From the NCBI RefSeq assembly GCF_016508255.1, contig NZ_JADVKT010000006.1, positions 62,001 to 126,000 of the forward strand: a DNA stretch of 64,000 nucleotides, in the 5' to 3' direction. Shown piece by piece: positions 26,855 through 36,074 of this stretch (positions are counted from its first letter, which is position 1; each line of letters begins with the position of its first letter). Made by a program: the position numbers and the translations under genes. The notes beneath the pieces were generated by a model. The model was not told the DNA's origin. It saw only the letters and a program-made list of their open reading frames with translations, and searched no databases. Origin of the DNA: Acinetobacter calcoaceticus (GTDB lineage: Bacteria > Pseudomonadota > Gammaproteobacteria > Pseudomonadales > Moraxellaceae).

Positions 26855-27865
26855 TTAGTGGTAACCATGTAGCTGGCGATATAGGCCAGGGGTTACACCC
26901 GTCCATTTTTTAAATGCGCGGTGGAACGTACTCGTTTCACTAAAACCAACTTGTTGAGCAACGTCTTCAAGTGTTAATTCAGGGTTGAGTAATAAGTGAA
27001 TTGCAGCATCTCGGCGTAAAGCATCTTTCACGCCTTGATAGCTTTTCCCTTCAGCAGCCAAGCGGCGACGTAAGGTTTGAGGAGATAAATACAACATTGA
27101 TGCAACGTCATTAAGCGTTGGCATTTCTTCACCAATCTGGCTTTTGAGTACTTCACGAATACGAGAAGTTAGCGAGTTGGTATTTTTGAATTTTACTAAA
27201 AGCTGAGCAGGGGCTGCTTTTAAGAATTCTTCTAGCGTTTTTTCATCTTGGCGAATTGGCAAATCAAGATAATCAGCCGCAAAGGTAATTTCTGTACGCG
27301 GTGCATCAAACTGCATGACAGGTGCAAAAAATAATGCATCATATTCATCTGCATGTGCAGGACGTGGGTAGCTAAAATGAACGCGCTCTAATGGCAAACG
27401 ACGTTCAATTAACCATGATGCCAGACCGTGCCAAATCATTAGCATACTTTCAGTAATGAAATGATCTGGATCTAAAGTTTTTGGAATGAGTGGGACTAGA
27501 CGGGCTTCATGCTTGTCACGCTCTAGGCTTACTGACCATTCATCACCAAATAATTTGTAGAATTGAGATGAGAGTTCAAGGGCCTGGCCCAATGTTTTTG
27601 CATGAATAATCAACTGACACATAATGGCAAAAGTGCCCAGACGACGTGGTTGTACGTCAAATCCAACGTGTTCATCCTGTGTGACCATCCACAACATTTT
27701 TATAAAACGAGTGTATTGTTCTGGTGAGATTCGAGCTTTAGGTTGACGTAATAATTCCGCTTCAATGCCCACATGTGAAAGGAGCATTTCAACATCCATG
27801 CCAAGGCGCTTTACGCCTGTCAAAGCCGCATTCACGAAGTGGATGCTAATCGTATCGCGACTCAT
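26855..27865 (-). CDS. AraC-family transcriptional regulator (OruR-like)
   Basis: 336 residues from ATG 27865, with AGGA upstream; a longer reading from 28012 lacks this. The N-terminal ligand domain (SIHFVNAALTGVKRLGMDVEMLLSHVGIE) is the Arabinose_bd type found in OruR and regulators of fatty-acid or sterol use. The C-terminal double helix-turn-helix reads TLNDVASMLYLSPQTLRRRL and TLEDVAQQVGFSETSTFHRAFKKWTGVTPG. It sits between the thiolase operon and the divergent racemase-like gene, so both are likely targets. Confidence 0.87.
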   Translation of the reverse strand: MSRDTISIHFVNAALTGVKRLGMDVEMLLSHVGIEAELLRQPKARISPEQYTRFIKMLWMVTQDEHVGFDVQPRRLGTFAIMCQLIIHAKTLGQALELSSQFYKLFGDEWSVSLERDKHEARLVPLIPKTLDPDHFITESMLMIWHGLASWLIERRLPLERVHFSYPRPAHADEYDALFFAPVMQFDAPRTEITFAADYLDLPIRQDEKTLEEFLKAAPAQLLVKFKNTNSLTSRIREVLKSQIGEEMPTLNDVASMLYLSPQTLRRRLAAEGKSYQGVKDALRRDAAIHLLLNPELTLEDVAQQVGFSETSTFHRAFKKWTGVTPGLYRQLHGYH

Positions 27866-28075
27866 ATTGAATCCTTCAGTCTCTTTGATGTTCACTTTAA
27901 ATTGACCTAAATGACCGTCTAAAAAAATAAATTGGCGATTTACAACAGAGTAAAAGCACTTTTTACATGTTAAATTGCCGAAATGATCAAGGTAAATGGC
28001 TGAACATGACATTGTTTTAGAATATTTGCTTAACTAATATAAAAGAAAATATGAATAATAGTGGTTAAAAAAACG

Positions 28076-29194
28076 ATGACGACAGCATTAAATGGACTTA
28101 AAGTTCTCGATTTCTCAACGCTCCTACCTGGACCTTTTGCAACCATGTACTTGGCTGATATGGGGGCAGAAGTTATTCATATTGAATCACCATCACGTCC
28201 TGATCTCGTCCGTATCATGCCACCTTATGCAAATGGGCAAGCAACCGCACATAGTTATCTAAACCGTAACAAGCAATCGATTGTTTTAGACTTAAAAGAT
28301 GCTGCGAGTATTGACCTGATTAAAGCAAAGATTTCCGAATTCGATATTGTTATTGAGCAATTTCGACCTGATGTTATGCGCCGTCTAGGATTGGACTACT
28401 CAACACTGGCAGAAATTAATCCTCGGTTAATCTATTGTTCGATTACAGGTTATGGGCAAACAGGAAATTATAAAGACAGAGCAGGGCATGATATTAACTA
28501 TTTAGCTTTAGCTGGTATTGCTGGGTATAGCGGTCGACAAGAAAGCGGTCCACCGCCACTCGGTATTCAAATTGCAGATATTGCAGGTGGTTCACTTCAT
28601 GCAGTGATTGCTATTCTAGCCGCGGTAGTTGAACGTGGGCGTAGTGGTATGGGGCAATATATTGATATTTCCATGACAGATTGTGTTGCTAGCTTAAATA
28701 GTATGGCTGGTTCTGCTGCATTGGCGGCACAAGTAGAGCAGGCACCTGAACAGGGAATGCTCAATGGCGGTATTTTTTATGACTACTATATGACCCAAGA
28801 TAATCGTTATCTTTCTATTGGCAGTCTTGAACCCCAGTTTATGTCTGGTTTATCTGCCGCTCTTGATTTGCCTGTGTTATTGCAAAAAGGTGCGTCATTA
28901 GATATTCAAGATCGACAGGAAGTTAAGCAAGCCATTCAAGAAAAAATCAAAACCAAAACGTTTAAAGAATGGCATGAAATTTTTGCAAATCTTGATGTAT
29001 GTGTTGAACCTGTTCTAAGTTTAAGTGAAGCCCTAAACTCGCCCCTAGCACAACAACGTGGATGGATTGTGGATGTACCTTTGCAAAATGCTGCAGCTGA
29101 TACAGAGCCTCAACTTGCTTGTCCTATTAAGTTTTCCAGATCACAAATGAGATATTCCTTTATAGGTCAAAAACTTGGTGAGGGAGAGTGGTAA
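28076..29194 (+). CDS. CaiB/BaiF family, alpha-methylacyl-CoA racemase-like
   Basis: 372 residues from ATG 28076; GTG 28061 would add 5, and neither has a clear ribosome site. The fold signature LKVLDFSTLLPGPFATMYLADMGAEV is that of CoA-transferase III proteins. Residues matching the racemase active site are present: His138 in AGHDINYLALAG, Asp168 in IADIAGG and Glu252 in SLEPQF, at the spacing known for mycobacterial MCR. This favours epimerising 2-methylacyl-CoAs over CoA transfer. It is divergent from the AraC regulator and near beta-oxidation genes, which fits methyl-branched acid use. Confidence 0.82.
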   Translation: MTTALNGLKVLDFSTLLPGPFATMYLADMGAEVIHIESPSRPDLVRIMPPYANGQATAHSYLNRNKQSIVLDLKDAASIDLIKAKISEFDIVIEQFRPDVMRRLGLDYSTLAEINPRLIYCSITGYGQTGNYKDRAGHDINYLALAGIAGYSGRQESGPPPLGIQIADIAGGSLHAVIAILAAVVERGRSGMGQYIDISMTDCVASLNSMAGSAALAAQVEQAPEQGMLNGGIFYDYYMTQDNRYLSIGSLEPQFMSGLSAALDLPVLLQKGASLDIQDRQEVKQAIQEKIKTKTFKEWHEIFANLDVCVEPVLSLSEALNSPLAQQRGWIVDVPLQNAAADTEPQLACPIKFSRSQMRYSFIGQKLGEGEW

Positions 29195-29243
29195 AAGGCC
29201 TAAGGTTATTCCTTATACAATGTGTATTAAGATTATTATTAAA

Positions 29244-29259
29244 TTAATCAATTGATTAA
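29244..29259. promoter_or_regulatory. 16-bp palindrome upstream of oprB
   Basis: TTAATCAATTGATTAA is perfectly self-complementary and lies 17 bases upstream of the -35 of the candidate oprB promoter. It could be an operator. Being AT-only at its edges, chance is possible. Confidence 0.35.
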
Positions 29260-29275
29260 CATTTTGAATAATTTC

Positions 29276-29304
29276 TTTACATAAAATTAGCGTACCCTTT
29301 ATAA
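29276..29304 (+). promoter_or_regulatory. Candidate oprB promoter
   Basis: TTTACA (29276-29281), 17 bases, TTATAA (29299-29304), 25 bases before oprB. Confidence 0.5.
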
Positions 29305-29329
29305 ACAAAGACATAAAAGGTATGTAAAC

Positions 29330-30583
29330 ATGAAAACACATAAATCCTTGATGGCTTCCTGTTTATCCGTTTTATCAATTACTCTTTTCATACAGCACGC
29401 ACAAGCTGCTGCTGCATTCGACCCAAATAGTCCGTGGATGTTGGGTGATTGGAACGGTCAACGCACCGCGTTAAAAGCACAAGGTTATGATTTTTCTTTT
29501 GGATATACCGGTGAATATGCCGGTATTTTAGATTCAAAAAATACATCTACGCATGGTAGTGCTTATACGGGGCAACTTGCATTAGGAACTCATTTTGACC
29601 TAAGTAAAATTTTAGGTTGGCAAGATACAGAAGCTCAAATCACATTAACTTATCGTGATGGGCAATCCCTTTCTGAACACTCACCAGCACTCGCTGGACA
29701 CTTGAGTTCTGTACAGGAAGTGTGGGGGCGTGAGCAAACTTGGCGTTTAACTGATTTGTGGATTAAGAAAAAATTCATGGATCAGAAGTTAGACGTTAAA
29801 GTTGGTCGTTTTGGTGAAGGTGAAGACTTTAATAGTTTTGACTGCGATTTCCAGAACTTGGCGCTTTGTGGTTCACAAGTCGGAAACTGGGTAGGCGATC
29901 AGTGGTATAACTGGCCAGTCAGCCAATGGGCAATGCGCGTTAAATATAACTTGCAACCCGATTTATATACGCAAGTAGGTGTATATGAATATAACCCAGA
30001 AAATCTGGACCGAGGCAAAGGCTTTAACCTAAGTACAGATGGTTCTCACGGTGCAATTATTCCAGCAGAAGTAGTTTGGTCACCGAAACTCGGTACACAA
30101 AGTATGGCTGGTGAATACCGTTTAGGTTATTACTACAGCACTGCTGATGCTAAAGAAATTGCAGATGAAACCAAAACATCTCATAAGCAAGGCGTTTGGG
30201 TAACTGCAAAACAAAAATTATTCCAACCGGCTGATCAAACAGATCGCGGTTTGACAGGTTTTGTGAACCTGACTTTCCATGACTCTGATACTAACAAAGT
30301 CGATAACACACAAAATGTAGGCTTGGTTTATAAAGGTTTGCTCAATCAACGTCCGCAAGATGAATTGGCGTTGGGTGTATCTCGTATTCATCTTAATGAT
30401 GATTGGAGTGATATCCAAAATAAAGAATATGACACTGAATACAATACCGAACTTTACTACGGTATTCATGCCACTAACTGGCTAACCATTCGTCCAAATG
30501 TGCAATATGTTCGTCATGTTGGCGCATTAAAAAATGGTGATAACACTTGGGTAGGCGGTATTAAATTCTCAACCGCATTCTAA
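29330..30583 (+). CDS. oprB: Carbohydrate-selective porin, OprB family
   Basis: An outer-membrane sugar porin of 417 residues. The signal peptide ends near QHAQA. Early DPNSPWMLGDWNGQRTALKAQGYDFSFGY is the OprB family start. The rest is a beta-barrel pattern ending in a terminal Phe (GGIKFSTAF). It lies 175 bases before the PQQ glucose dehydrogenase, so it likely brings glucose or related aldoses to the periplasm for that enzyme. Regulation together is plausible, since only a weak long-loop hairpin lies between. Confidence 0.9.
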   Translation: MKTHKSLMASCLSVLSITLFIQHAQAAAAFDPNSPWMLGDWNGQRTALKAQGYDFSFGYTGEYAGILDSKNTSTHGSAYTGQLALGTHFDLSKILGWQDTEAQITLTYRDGQSLSEHSPALAGHLSSVQEVWGREQTWRLTDLWIKKKFMDQKLDVKVGRFGEGEDFNSFDCDFQNLALCGSQVGNWVGDQWYNWPVSQWAMRVKYNLQPDLYTQVGVYEYNPENLDRGKGFNLSTDGSHGAIIPAEVVWSPKLGTQSMAGEYRLGYYYSTADAKEIADETKTSHKQGVWVTAKQKLFQPADQTDRGLTGFVNLTFHDSDTNKVDNTQNVGLVYKGLLNQRPQDELALGVSRIHLNDDWSDIQNKEYDTEYNTELYYGIHATNWLTIRPNVQYVRHVGALKNGDNTWVGGIKFSTAF

Positions 30584-30597
30584 GCGTAATTATTCCG

Positions 30598-30654
30598 AAA
30601 AACGGATTGTCGAGGGCTAAATCATTGATTGAATTATCCTGACCTTCCGTTTTT
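30598..30654 (+). terminator. Weak long-loop hairpin between oprB and gcd
   Basis: AAAAACGGA (30598-30606) and TCCGTTTTT (30646-30654) can pair with a 39-base loop, and a T run follows. It could be a partial terminator reducing read-through from oprB into gcd. Confidence 0.3.
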
Positions 30655-30758
30655 TCTTGATGCCTGAATTTTGTTTTAGATGTATTGATGATGCCATTTT
30701 TCGATAAAATTTTTGGCACATCTTTCCGATAAAAATGATGATTGATAAGAGGTGGTTT

Positions 30759-33164
30759 ATGAATCAACCTACTTCAAGATCAGGTCTAACGACTTTTACC
30801 GTAATTATAATCGGGTTATTAGCGTTATTCCTGTTAATTGGAGGTATTTGGCTCGCTACATTAGGCGGTTCAATTTACTATATTATTGCTGGTGTATTAC
30901 TCCTTATTGTTACTTGGCAACTCTATAAGCGCGCATCCACGGCCCTATGGGTATATGCCGCTTTAATGCTAGGTACCATTATCTGGGGAGTCTGGGAAGT
31001 TGGAACTGACTTTTGGGCACTTGCACCTCGTTTAGATATTTTAGGTATTCTTGGTTTATGGTTATTGGTTCCAGCTGTGACTCGTGGAATCAGCAACCTT
31101 GGATCAAGTAAAGTTGCCTTATCTTCAACTTTAGCAATTGCAATCGTGTTGATGGTTTATTCTATCTTCAACGATCCGCAAGAAATTAATGGTGAAATCA
31201 AGACACCTCAACCAGAAACAGCTCAAGCTGTACCTGGTGTGGCAGAGAGCGACTGGCCAGCTTATGGTCGTACTCAAGCGGGTGAACGTTATTCTCCATT
31301 GAAACAGATTAATGATCAGAACGTAAAAGACCTAAAAGTGGCTTGGACATTACGTACTGGTGATCTCAAAACAGATAATGATTCTGGCGAAACAACCAAT
31401 CAGGTTACACCGATTAAAATCGGTAATAACATGTTTATCTGTACGGCTCACCAGCAATTAATTTCAATTGATCCAGCTACAGGTAAAGAAAAATGGCGTT
31501 TTGATCCGAAGTTGAAAACGGATAAATCGTTCCAGCATTTAACTTGTCGTGGTGTGATGTACTACGATGCAAACAATACAACTGAGTTTGCAACGAGTCT
31601 TCAAAGCAAGAAATCTAGCTCTACACAATGTCCTCGTAAGGTCTTTGTACCAGTCAATGACGGACGTTTAGTCGCTGTGAATGCTGATACAGGTAAAGCA
31701 TGTACTGACTTTGGTGAAAATGGTGAAGTGAATTTACAAAAATTCATGCCATATGCTTATCCAGGTGGTTATAACCCAACATCTCCTGGTGTTGTGACAG
31801 GTTCAACTGTCGTCATTGCTGGTTCTGTAACAGATAACTATTCAAGTAAAGAGCCATCTGGTGTAATTCGTGGATACGATGTTAACACTGGTAAACTTCT
31901 TTGGGCATTCGATACGGGTGCAGCAGATCCAAATGCAATGCCAGGCGAAGGTACAACATTTGTTCATAACTCGCCAAATGCTTGGGCACCTTTAGCATAC
32001 GATGCCAAACTTGATATCGTTTATGTTCCAACAGGTGTAGGTACTCCAGATATCTGGGGGGGGGACCGTACTGAGTTGAAAGAGCGTTATGCGAACTCGA
32101 TGTTAGCGATTAATGCTTCTACTGGTAAATTGATATGGAACTTCCAGACAACCCATCACGATTTGTGGGATATGGACGTACCGTCTCAACCATCTTTGGC
32201 AGATATTAAAGACAAAGCAGGTAAAACTGTTCCAGCAATCTATGTATTGACTAAGACAGGTAATGCTTTTGTTCTTGATCGTCGTAATGGTCAGCCAATT
32301 GTTCCTGTAACTGAAAAACCAGTTCCACAAACAGTTAAGCGTGGCCCACAAACCAAAGGCGAGCATTATTCAAAAACTCAGCCATTCTCTGATTTGAACT
32401 TGGCACCACAAGATAAATTGACTGATAAAGATATGTGGGGTGCCACAATGCTTGATCAGCTCATGTGTCGTGTATCTTTCAAGCGTCTAAATTACGATGG
32501 TATTTATACGCCACCATCAGAAAACGGTACTCTAGTTTTCCCTGGTAACTTAGGTGTGTTTGAATGGGGCGGTATGTCGGTTAACCCTGACCGTCAGGTT
32601 GCTGTCATGAACCCGATTGGTCTGCCATTTGTAAGCCGTCTAATTCCTGAAGATCCGAACCGCGCAGAAACTGCAAAAGGTGCTGGAACTGAGCAGGGTA
32701 TTCAGCCAATGTATGGCGTGCCTTATGGCGTAGAAATCAGCGCATTCTTATCTCCACTTGGTTTACCTTGTAAACAACCAGCTTGGGGTTATGTTGCTGG
32801 CGTAGATTTAAAAACACATGAAGTAGTATGGAAAAAACGTATTGGTACTATCCGTGATAGCTTGCCAAAACTCTTCCAATTACCAGCTGTGAAAATTGGT
32901 GTACCTGGTTTAGGTGGTTCAATCTCTACCGCAGGTAATGTCATGTTTGTTGGTGCAACTCAAGATAATTACATCCGTGCGTTTAACGTCACAAATGGTA
33001 AGAAACTTTGGGAAGCGCGTTTACCAGCAGGTGGACAAGCAACACCAATGACTTATGAAATCAATGGTAAGCAATATGTTGTGATTATGGCCGGTGGTCA
33101 TGGTTCATTTGGTACAAAAATGGGCGACTATTTAGTGGCTTATGCTTTGCCAGATAACAAATAA
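30759..33164 (+). CDS. gcd: Membrane-bound PQQ glucose dehydrogenase
   Basis: Oxidises glucose and other aldoses to lactones in the periplasm and feeds electrons to ubiquinone. It has 801 residues from ATG 30759, chosen for AAGAGGTGG just upstream; ATGs at 30735/30738 lack this. Five membrane helices fill the first about 145 residues, then the PQQ propeller begins at WPAYGRTQAGERYSPL. HHDLWDMD holds a conserved active-site aspartate, and W-motif repeats such as GKLLWAFDTG are spread throughout. A G9 run lies in the coding sequence at 32056-32064. PQQ genes are not in the window. Confidence 0.95.
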   Translation: MNQPTSRSGLTTFTVIIIGLLALFLLIGGIWLATLGGSIYYIIAGVLLLIVTWQLYKRASTALWVYAALMLGTIIWGVWEVGTDFWALAPRLDILGILGLWLLVPAVTRGISNLGSSKVALSSTLAIAIVLMVYSIFNDPQEINGEIKTPQPETAQAVPGVAESDWPAYGRTQAGERYSPLKQINDQNVKDLKVAWTLRTGDLKTDNDSGETTNQVTPIKIGNNMFICTAHQQLISIDPATGKEKWRFDPKLKTDKSFQHLTCRGVMYYDANNTTEFATSLQSKKSSSTQCPRKVFVPVNDGRLVAVNADTGKACTDFGENGEVNLQKFMPYAYPGGYNPTSPGVVTGSTVVIAGSVTDNYSSKEPSGVIRGYDVNTGKLLWAFDTGAADPNAMPGEGTTFVHNSPNAWAPLAYDAKLDIVYVPTGVGTPDIWGGDRTELKERYANSMLAINASTGKLIWNFQTTHHDLWDMDVPSQPSLADIKDKAGKTVPAIYVLTKTGNAFVLDRRNGQPIVPVTEKPVPQTVKRGPQTKGEHYSKTQPFSDLNLAPQDKLTDKDMWGATMLDQLMCRVSFKRLNYDGIYTPPSENGTLVFPGNLGVFEWGGMSVNPDRQVAVMNPIGLPFVSRLIPEDPNRAETAKGAGTEQGIQPMYGVPYGVEISAFLSPLGLPCKQPAWGYVAGVDLKTHEVVWKKRIGTIRDSLPKLFQLPAVKIGVPGLGGSISTAGNVMFVGATQDNYIRAFNVTNGKKLWEARLPAGGQATPMTYEINGKQYVVIMAGGHGSFGTKMGDYLVAYALPDNK
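32056..32064 (+). repeat. G9 homopolymer inside gcd
   Basis: Nine consecutive G encode part of Trp-Gly-Gly (IWGGDR). It is the longest G run I see in an AT-rich window. A one-base slip would truncate the dehydrogenase. Confidence 0.9.
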
Positions 33165-33179
33165 ACGTTTGCTATAAAG

Positions 33180-33206
33180 AAAGCCCAGATTTATCTGGGC
33201 TTTTTT
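33180..33206 (+). terminator. gcd terminator
   Basis: AAAGCCCAGAT / ATCTGGGCTTTTTT, 15 bases after the gcd stop. A classic intrinsic terminator. Confidence 0.9.
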
Positions 33207-33327
33207 ATGTCGATCTATATAAGCTTATCAATAAAACCGTTATTAAATATGCAAAAAAAGCATTTTATTGATGAATAAAAGCTCGCTATGCTATCCGCCT
33301 TAATAATGAAACTACTAGCCGTACGCC

Positions 33328-34971
33328 ATGTATTTATATACCGATTTCGATCAGCAGCTGATTAATCAACGAGTTGCTCAGTTCCGCGATCAGACAGAGC
33401 GCTATTTAGCGGGCAAACTTTCTGAAGATGAATACCGTCCATTACGTTTGCAAAATGGTTTATATGTGCAACGCTATGCGCCTATGCTGCGTATCGCCGT
33501 GCCGTATGGCTTAATGAATTCAAAACAATTACGTAAAGTTGCTGAAGTTTCAACTGAATATGATCGTGGTTATGCACATGTATCTACACGTCAGAACATT
33601 CAGTTAAACTGGCCAGCTCTTGAAGATGTACCAGAGATTTTAGCTGAACTTGCCACGGTACAAATGCATGCCATTCAAACCAGTGGTAACTGTATTCGTA
33701 ATACAACGACTGACCAATATGCAGGTGTGGTTGCAGGTGAAATTGCAGACCCACGTCCTACATGTGAATTGATTCGTCAGTGGAGTACGTTCCATCCCGA
33801 ATTTGCCTTCTTGCCGCGTAAGTTCAAAATTGCCGTTTCTGCACTTGAAGAAAAAGACCGTGCAGCAACGGCATTCCATGATATTGGTGTATATATCGTG
33901 CGTAATGAAGCGGGTGAAATCGGCTACAAAATTATGGCTGGTGGTGGTTTAGGCCGTACCCCAATCATTGGTAGCGTAATTCGTGAGTTTTTACCACGTG
34001 AAGATTTAATTGCTTACTTAGAAGCAGTGCTACGTGTTTATAACTTGCATGGCCGCCGTGATAACAAATATAAAGCACGTATCAAAATTTTAGTTAAAGC
34101 ATTAACTCCTCAAGTTTTTGCTCAGAAAGTTGAAGCTGAATTTGAACACACACGTGAATCTTTAAGAATTCAGCCAGAAATCTTGAAAAAACTGGATGAA
34201 GAGTTCATTCCATTTGACTATCAAGATTTAGCAGATGAAGACTTTACGGCTTTATTTGCTGAGCATCCAAAATTCAAGCAATGGTTCAATATCAACACAC
34301 ATGCGCACAAAGTGAAGGGCTATCGTATTGTTACGATTTCTCTAAAACGTGCAGGTATTGCACCAGGTGATATGACCACTGAAGAAATGAATTTTATTGC
34401 AGATCTTGCTGATAAATATACTTTCGGTGAACTTCGCACTACTCACGAACAGAACATTGCTTTGGCCGATGTTCCTCAAAAAGATTTGTTCGATGTATGG
34501 CAAGCGCTTGAACAGCAAAATATGGCACGTGCACATATCGGTTTTATTACCGATATCATTAGTTGCCCAGGCGGTGATTTCTGTTCACTTGCAAATGCGA
34601 AATCAATTCCAATTGCTGAAGCGATTACACGTCGTTTTGATGATTTAGACAAAGTTTATGACCTTGGTCATTTAGACTTAAATATTTCTGGTTGTATGAA
34701 TGCCTGTGGTCATCACCACGTAGGTAACATCGGTATTTTAGGTGTAGATAAAAAAGGTGCTGAATTCTACCAAATTACACTAGGCGGTAATTCTGACCAT
34801 GATGCATCAATCGGTGACATCTTAGGCCCATCATTTGCAGCAGATGCTGTGCCTGACGTTATTGAAGAAGTATTAAATACTTATCTTGATTTACGTACTG
34901 AAGGTGAGCGTTTTGTAGATACATATCGCCGTGTAGGAATTCAACCATTTAAGGAGCGTGCATATGCTTAA
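33328..34971 (+). CDS. cysI: Sulfite (nitrite/sulfite) reductase, siroheme hemoprotein
   Basis: A siroheme/4Fe-4S reductase of 547 residues, taken as the six-electron sulfite reductase of cysteine synthesis. N-terminal ferredoxin-like domain: YAPMLRIAVPYG and HVSTRQNIQLNWP. The cluster ligands are in ISCPGGDFCSLA and NISGCMNACGHHH. The DUF934 gene overlaps its end by 8 bases, a pairing typical of proteobacterial assimilatory sulfite reductase operons. Sulfite is preferred over nitrite because of that partner and the absence of nirD or nitrate genes here. Confidence 0.88.
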   Translation: MYLYTDFDQQLINQRVAQFRDQTERYLAGKLSEDEYRPLRLQNGLYVQRYAPMLRIAVPYGLMNSKQLRKVAEVSTEYDRGYAHVSTRQNIQLNWPALEDVPEILAELATVQMHAIQTSGNCIRNTTTDQYAGVVAGEIADPRPTCELIRQWSTFHPEFAFLPRKFKIAVSALEEKDRAATAFHDIGVYIVRNEAGEIGYKIMAGGGLGRTPIIGSVIREFLPREDLIAYLEAVLRVYNLHGRRDNKYKARIKILVKALTPQVFAQKVEAEFEHTRESLRIQPEILKKLDEEFIPFDYQDLADEDFTALFAEHPKFKQWFNINTHAHKVKGYRIVTISLKRAGIAPGDMTTEEMNFIADLADKYTFGELRTTHEQNIALADVPQKDLFDVWQALEQQNMARAHIGFITDIISCPGGDFCSLANAKSIPIAEAITRRFDDLDKVYDLGHLDLNISGCMNACGHHHVGNIGILGVDKKGAEFYQITLGGNSDHDASIGDILGPSFAADAVPDVIEEVLNTYLDLRTEGERFVDTYRRVGIQPFKERAYA

Positions 34972-35449
34972 TACAGCTCTACCTGTGCTTTATAAAGATG
35001 GCACGATTGCAGATAATACATATCAAATCATTGCTGAAGATGGTGTTGTTCCTCAAGGTGACGTTGTGGTAACAACAGCTCAACTAGACCAATTAGCTAA
35101 CATTCAAGGTAAAAAAGCTTTGTATGTAACTGTGAATGATTCACCTGAAGATCATACATTTCCATTAAATGAACTTGATGCAATTTTTATTGAGTTTGCA
35201 GGTTTTGGAGATGGGCGCGGTTATTCATTTGCTGCACTATTGCGTCGCCAAGGTTTCCAAGGTGAATTGCGTGCGACAGGTGATGTGTTTAAGGATGTCT
35301 TGAACTACTTAAAGCGTTCTGGTTTTGATAGTTTTGTTGTAAAAGAAGGCAAAGACGTACAAGAAGCAGCGGCAGGTTTACAAGACTTTACCAACCCGTA
35401 TCAAGCTTCAACTGGTGTGCCAGAAGCGAGTTATCAAACAGGTGCTTAA
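34964..35449 (+). CDS. DUF934 domain protein, sulfite-reductase partner
   Basis: 161 residues. The start is ATG 34964, with AAGGAG at 34951-34956 inside the end of cysI; an in-frame GTG at 34958 is too close to the site. IEFAGFGDGRGYSFAALLRRQ is the DUF934 signature. The family is nearly always next to cysI and is thought to assist electron delivery or maturation, but its chemistry is not established as far as I know. Translation is coupled to cysI. Confidence 0.87.
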   Translation: MLNTALPVLYKDGTIADNTYQIIAEDGVVPQGDVVVTTAQLDQLANIQGKKALYVTVNDSPEDHTFPLNELDAIFIEFAGFGDGRGYSFAALLRRQGFQGELRATGDVFKDVLNYLKRSGFDSFVVKEGKDVQEAAAGLQDFTNPYQASTGVPEASYQTGA

Positions 35450-35462
35450 TAAATCCTGATAT

Positions 35463-35492
35463 AAAAAATCCCGCAATTTGCGGGATTTTTTA
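35463..35492. terminator. Bidirectional terminator
   Basis: AAAAAATCCCGC / GCGGGATTTTTT with a 5-base loop, between the cysI-DUF934 unit (+) and the VOC gene (-). Confidence 0.9.
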
Positions 35493-35501
35493 TATTGAAA
35501 T

Positions 35502-35945
35502 TTATGTATCTAATTGGCAGTTGACCATCCACTTTATACCGAATTGATCGGTAAAAGCGCCGTACAATGCTCCCCAGAATGTCTTTTCTAGAGGCATTTC
35601 AATTTGACCATTAACAGATAAAGCATCAAAAAGTTGTTTTGCTTTTTCTTGCTCGTCCTTTTCAAGATTAATAGCGATGTAGTGATTATTGCCTTGGGTA
35701 AAAACACTGTTAGGCGCACAGAACTGATCATTGGTATCTGATGCCATAAGTACAGTGTATTCATTGATAGGTAGAGAAACGTGAAGAACTAGATTCTTGT
35801 TCGCTTCTGATAGGGTCACACCTTCTTGCGAGGGCATATCACCGTAACGGCTCAACATGGCGAATTCACCGCCAAATACCGACTTATAAAAATTAAAGGC
35901 TTGCTCTGCCTGACCTTGGAAATTGAGATAGTGATTGAGTTGCAT
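35502..35945 (-). CDS. VOC-superfamily protein, PhnB-like
   Basis: 147 residues. The pattern is that of PhnB-like glyoxalase-fold proteins: LNHYLNFQGQAEQAFNFYKSVFGGEF at the start, HVSLPINEYTVLMASD in the middle, and FWGALYGAFTDQFGIKWMVNCQ at the end. The family name 3-demethylubiquinone methyltransferase is a historical misnomer. The actual function is unknown; members lack a full set of glyoxalase metal ligands. Single gene. Confidence 0.85.
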   Translation of the reverse strand: MQLNHYLNFQGQAEQAFNFYKSVFGGEFAMLSRYGDMPSQEGVTLSEANKNLVLHVSLPINEYTVLMASDTNDQFCAPNSVFTQGNNHYIAINLEKDEQEKAKQLFDALSVNGQIEMPLEKTFWGALYGAFTDQFGIKWMVNCQLDT

Positions 35946-36031
35946 TGTTATTGTCCATTGTTGTTTTCGTTTAAAAGAATAAGTTAAAACTTAAAAGTGA
36001 TTTTGTGGGTCATTTTTTGTAGTTTTTTCAT

Positions 36032-36058
36032 AAAAAAATCCCACCGAAGCGGGATTTT
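36032..36058 (-). terminator. Terminator of the acetyl-CoA acetyltransferase gene
   Basis: On the minus strand AATCCCGCTTCGGTGGGATT followed by TTTTT, 17 bases after the stop at 36075. Confidence 0.85.
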
Positions 36059-36074
36059 AAAAACTTAATTTTAA

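Noticed and set aside
33228..33271. TCAATAAAA/TTTTATTGA inverted repeat upstream of cysI as a CysB site
   Set aside because: A/T-only arms with a 26-base spacer are likely by chance in this composition, and no CysB consensus could be confirmed.
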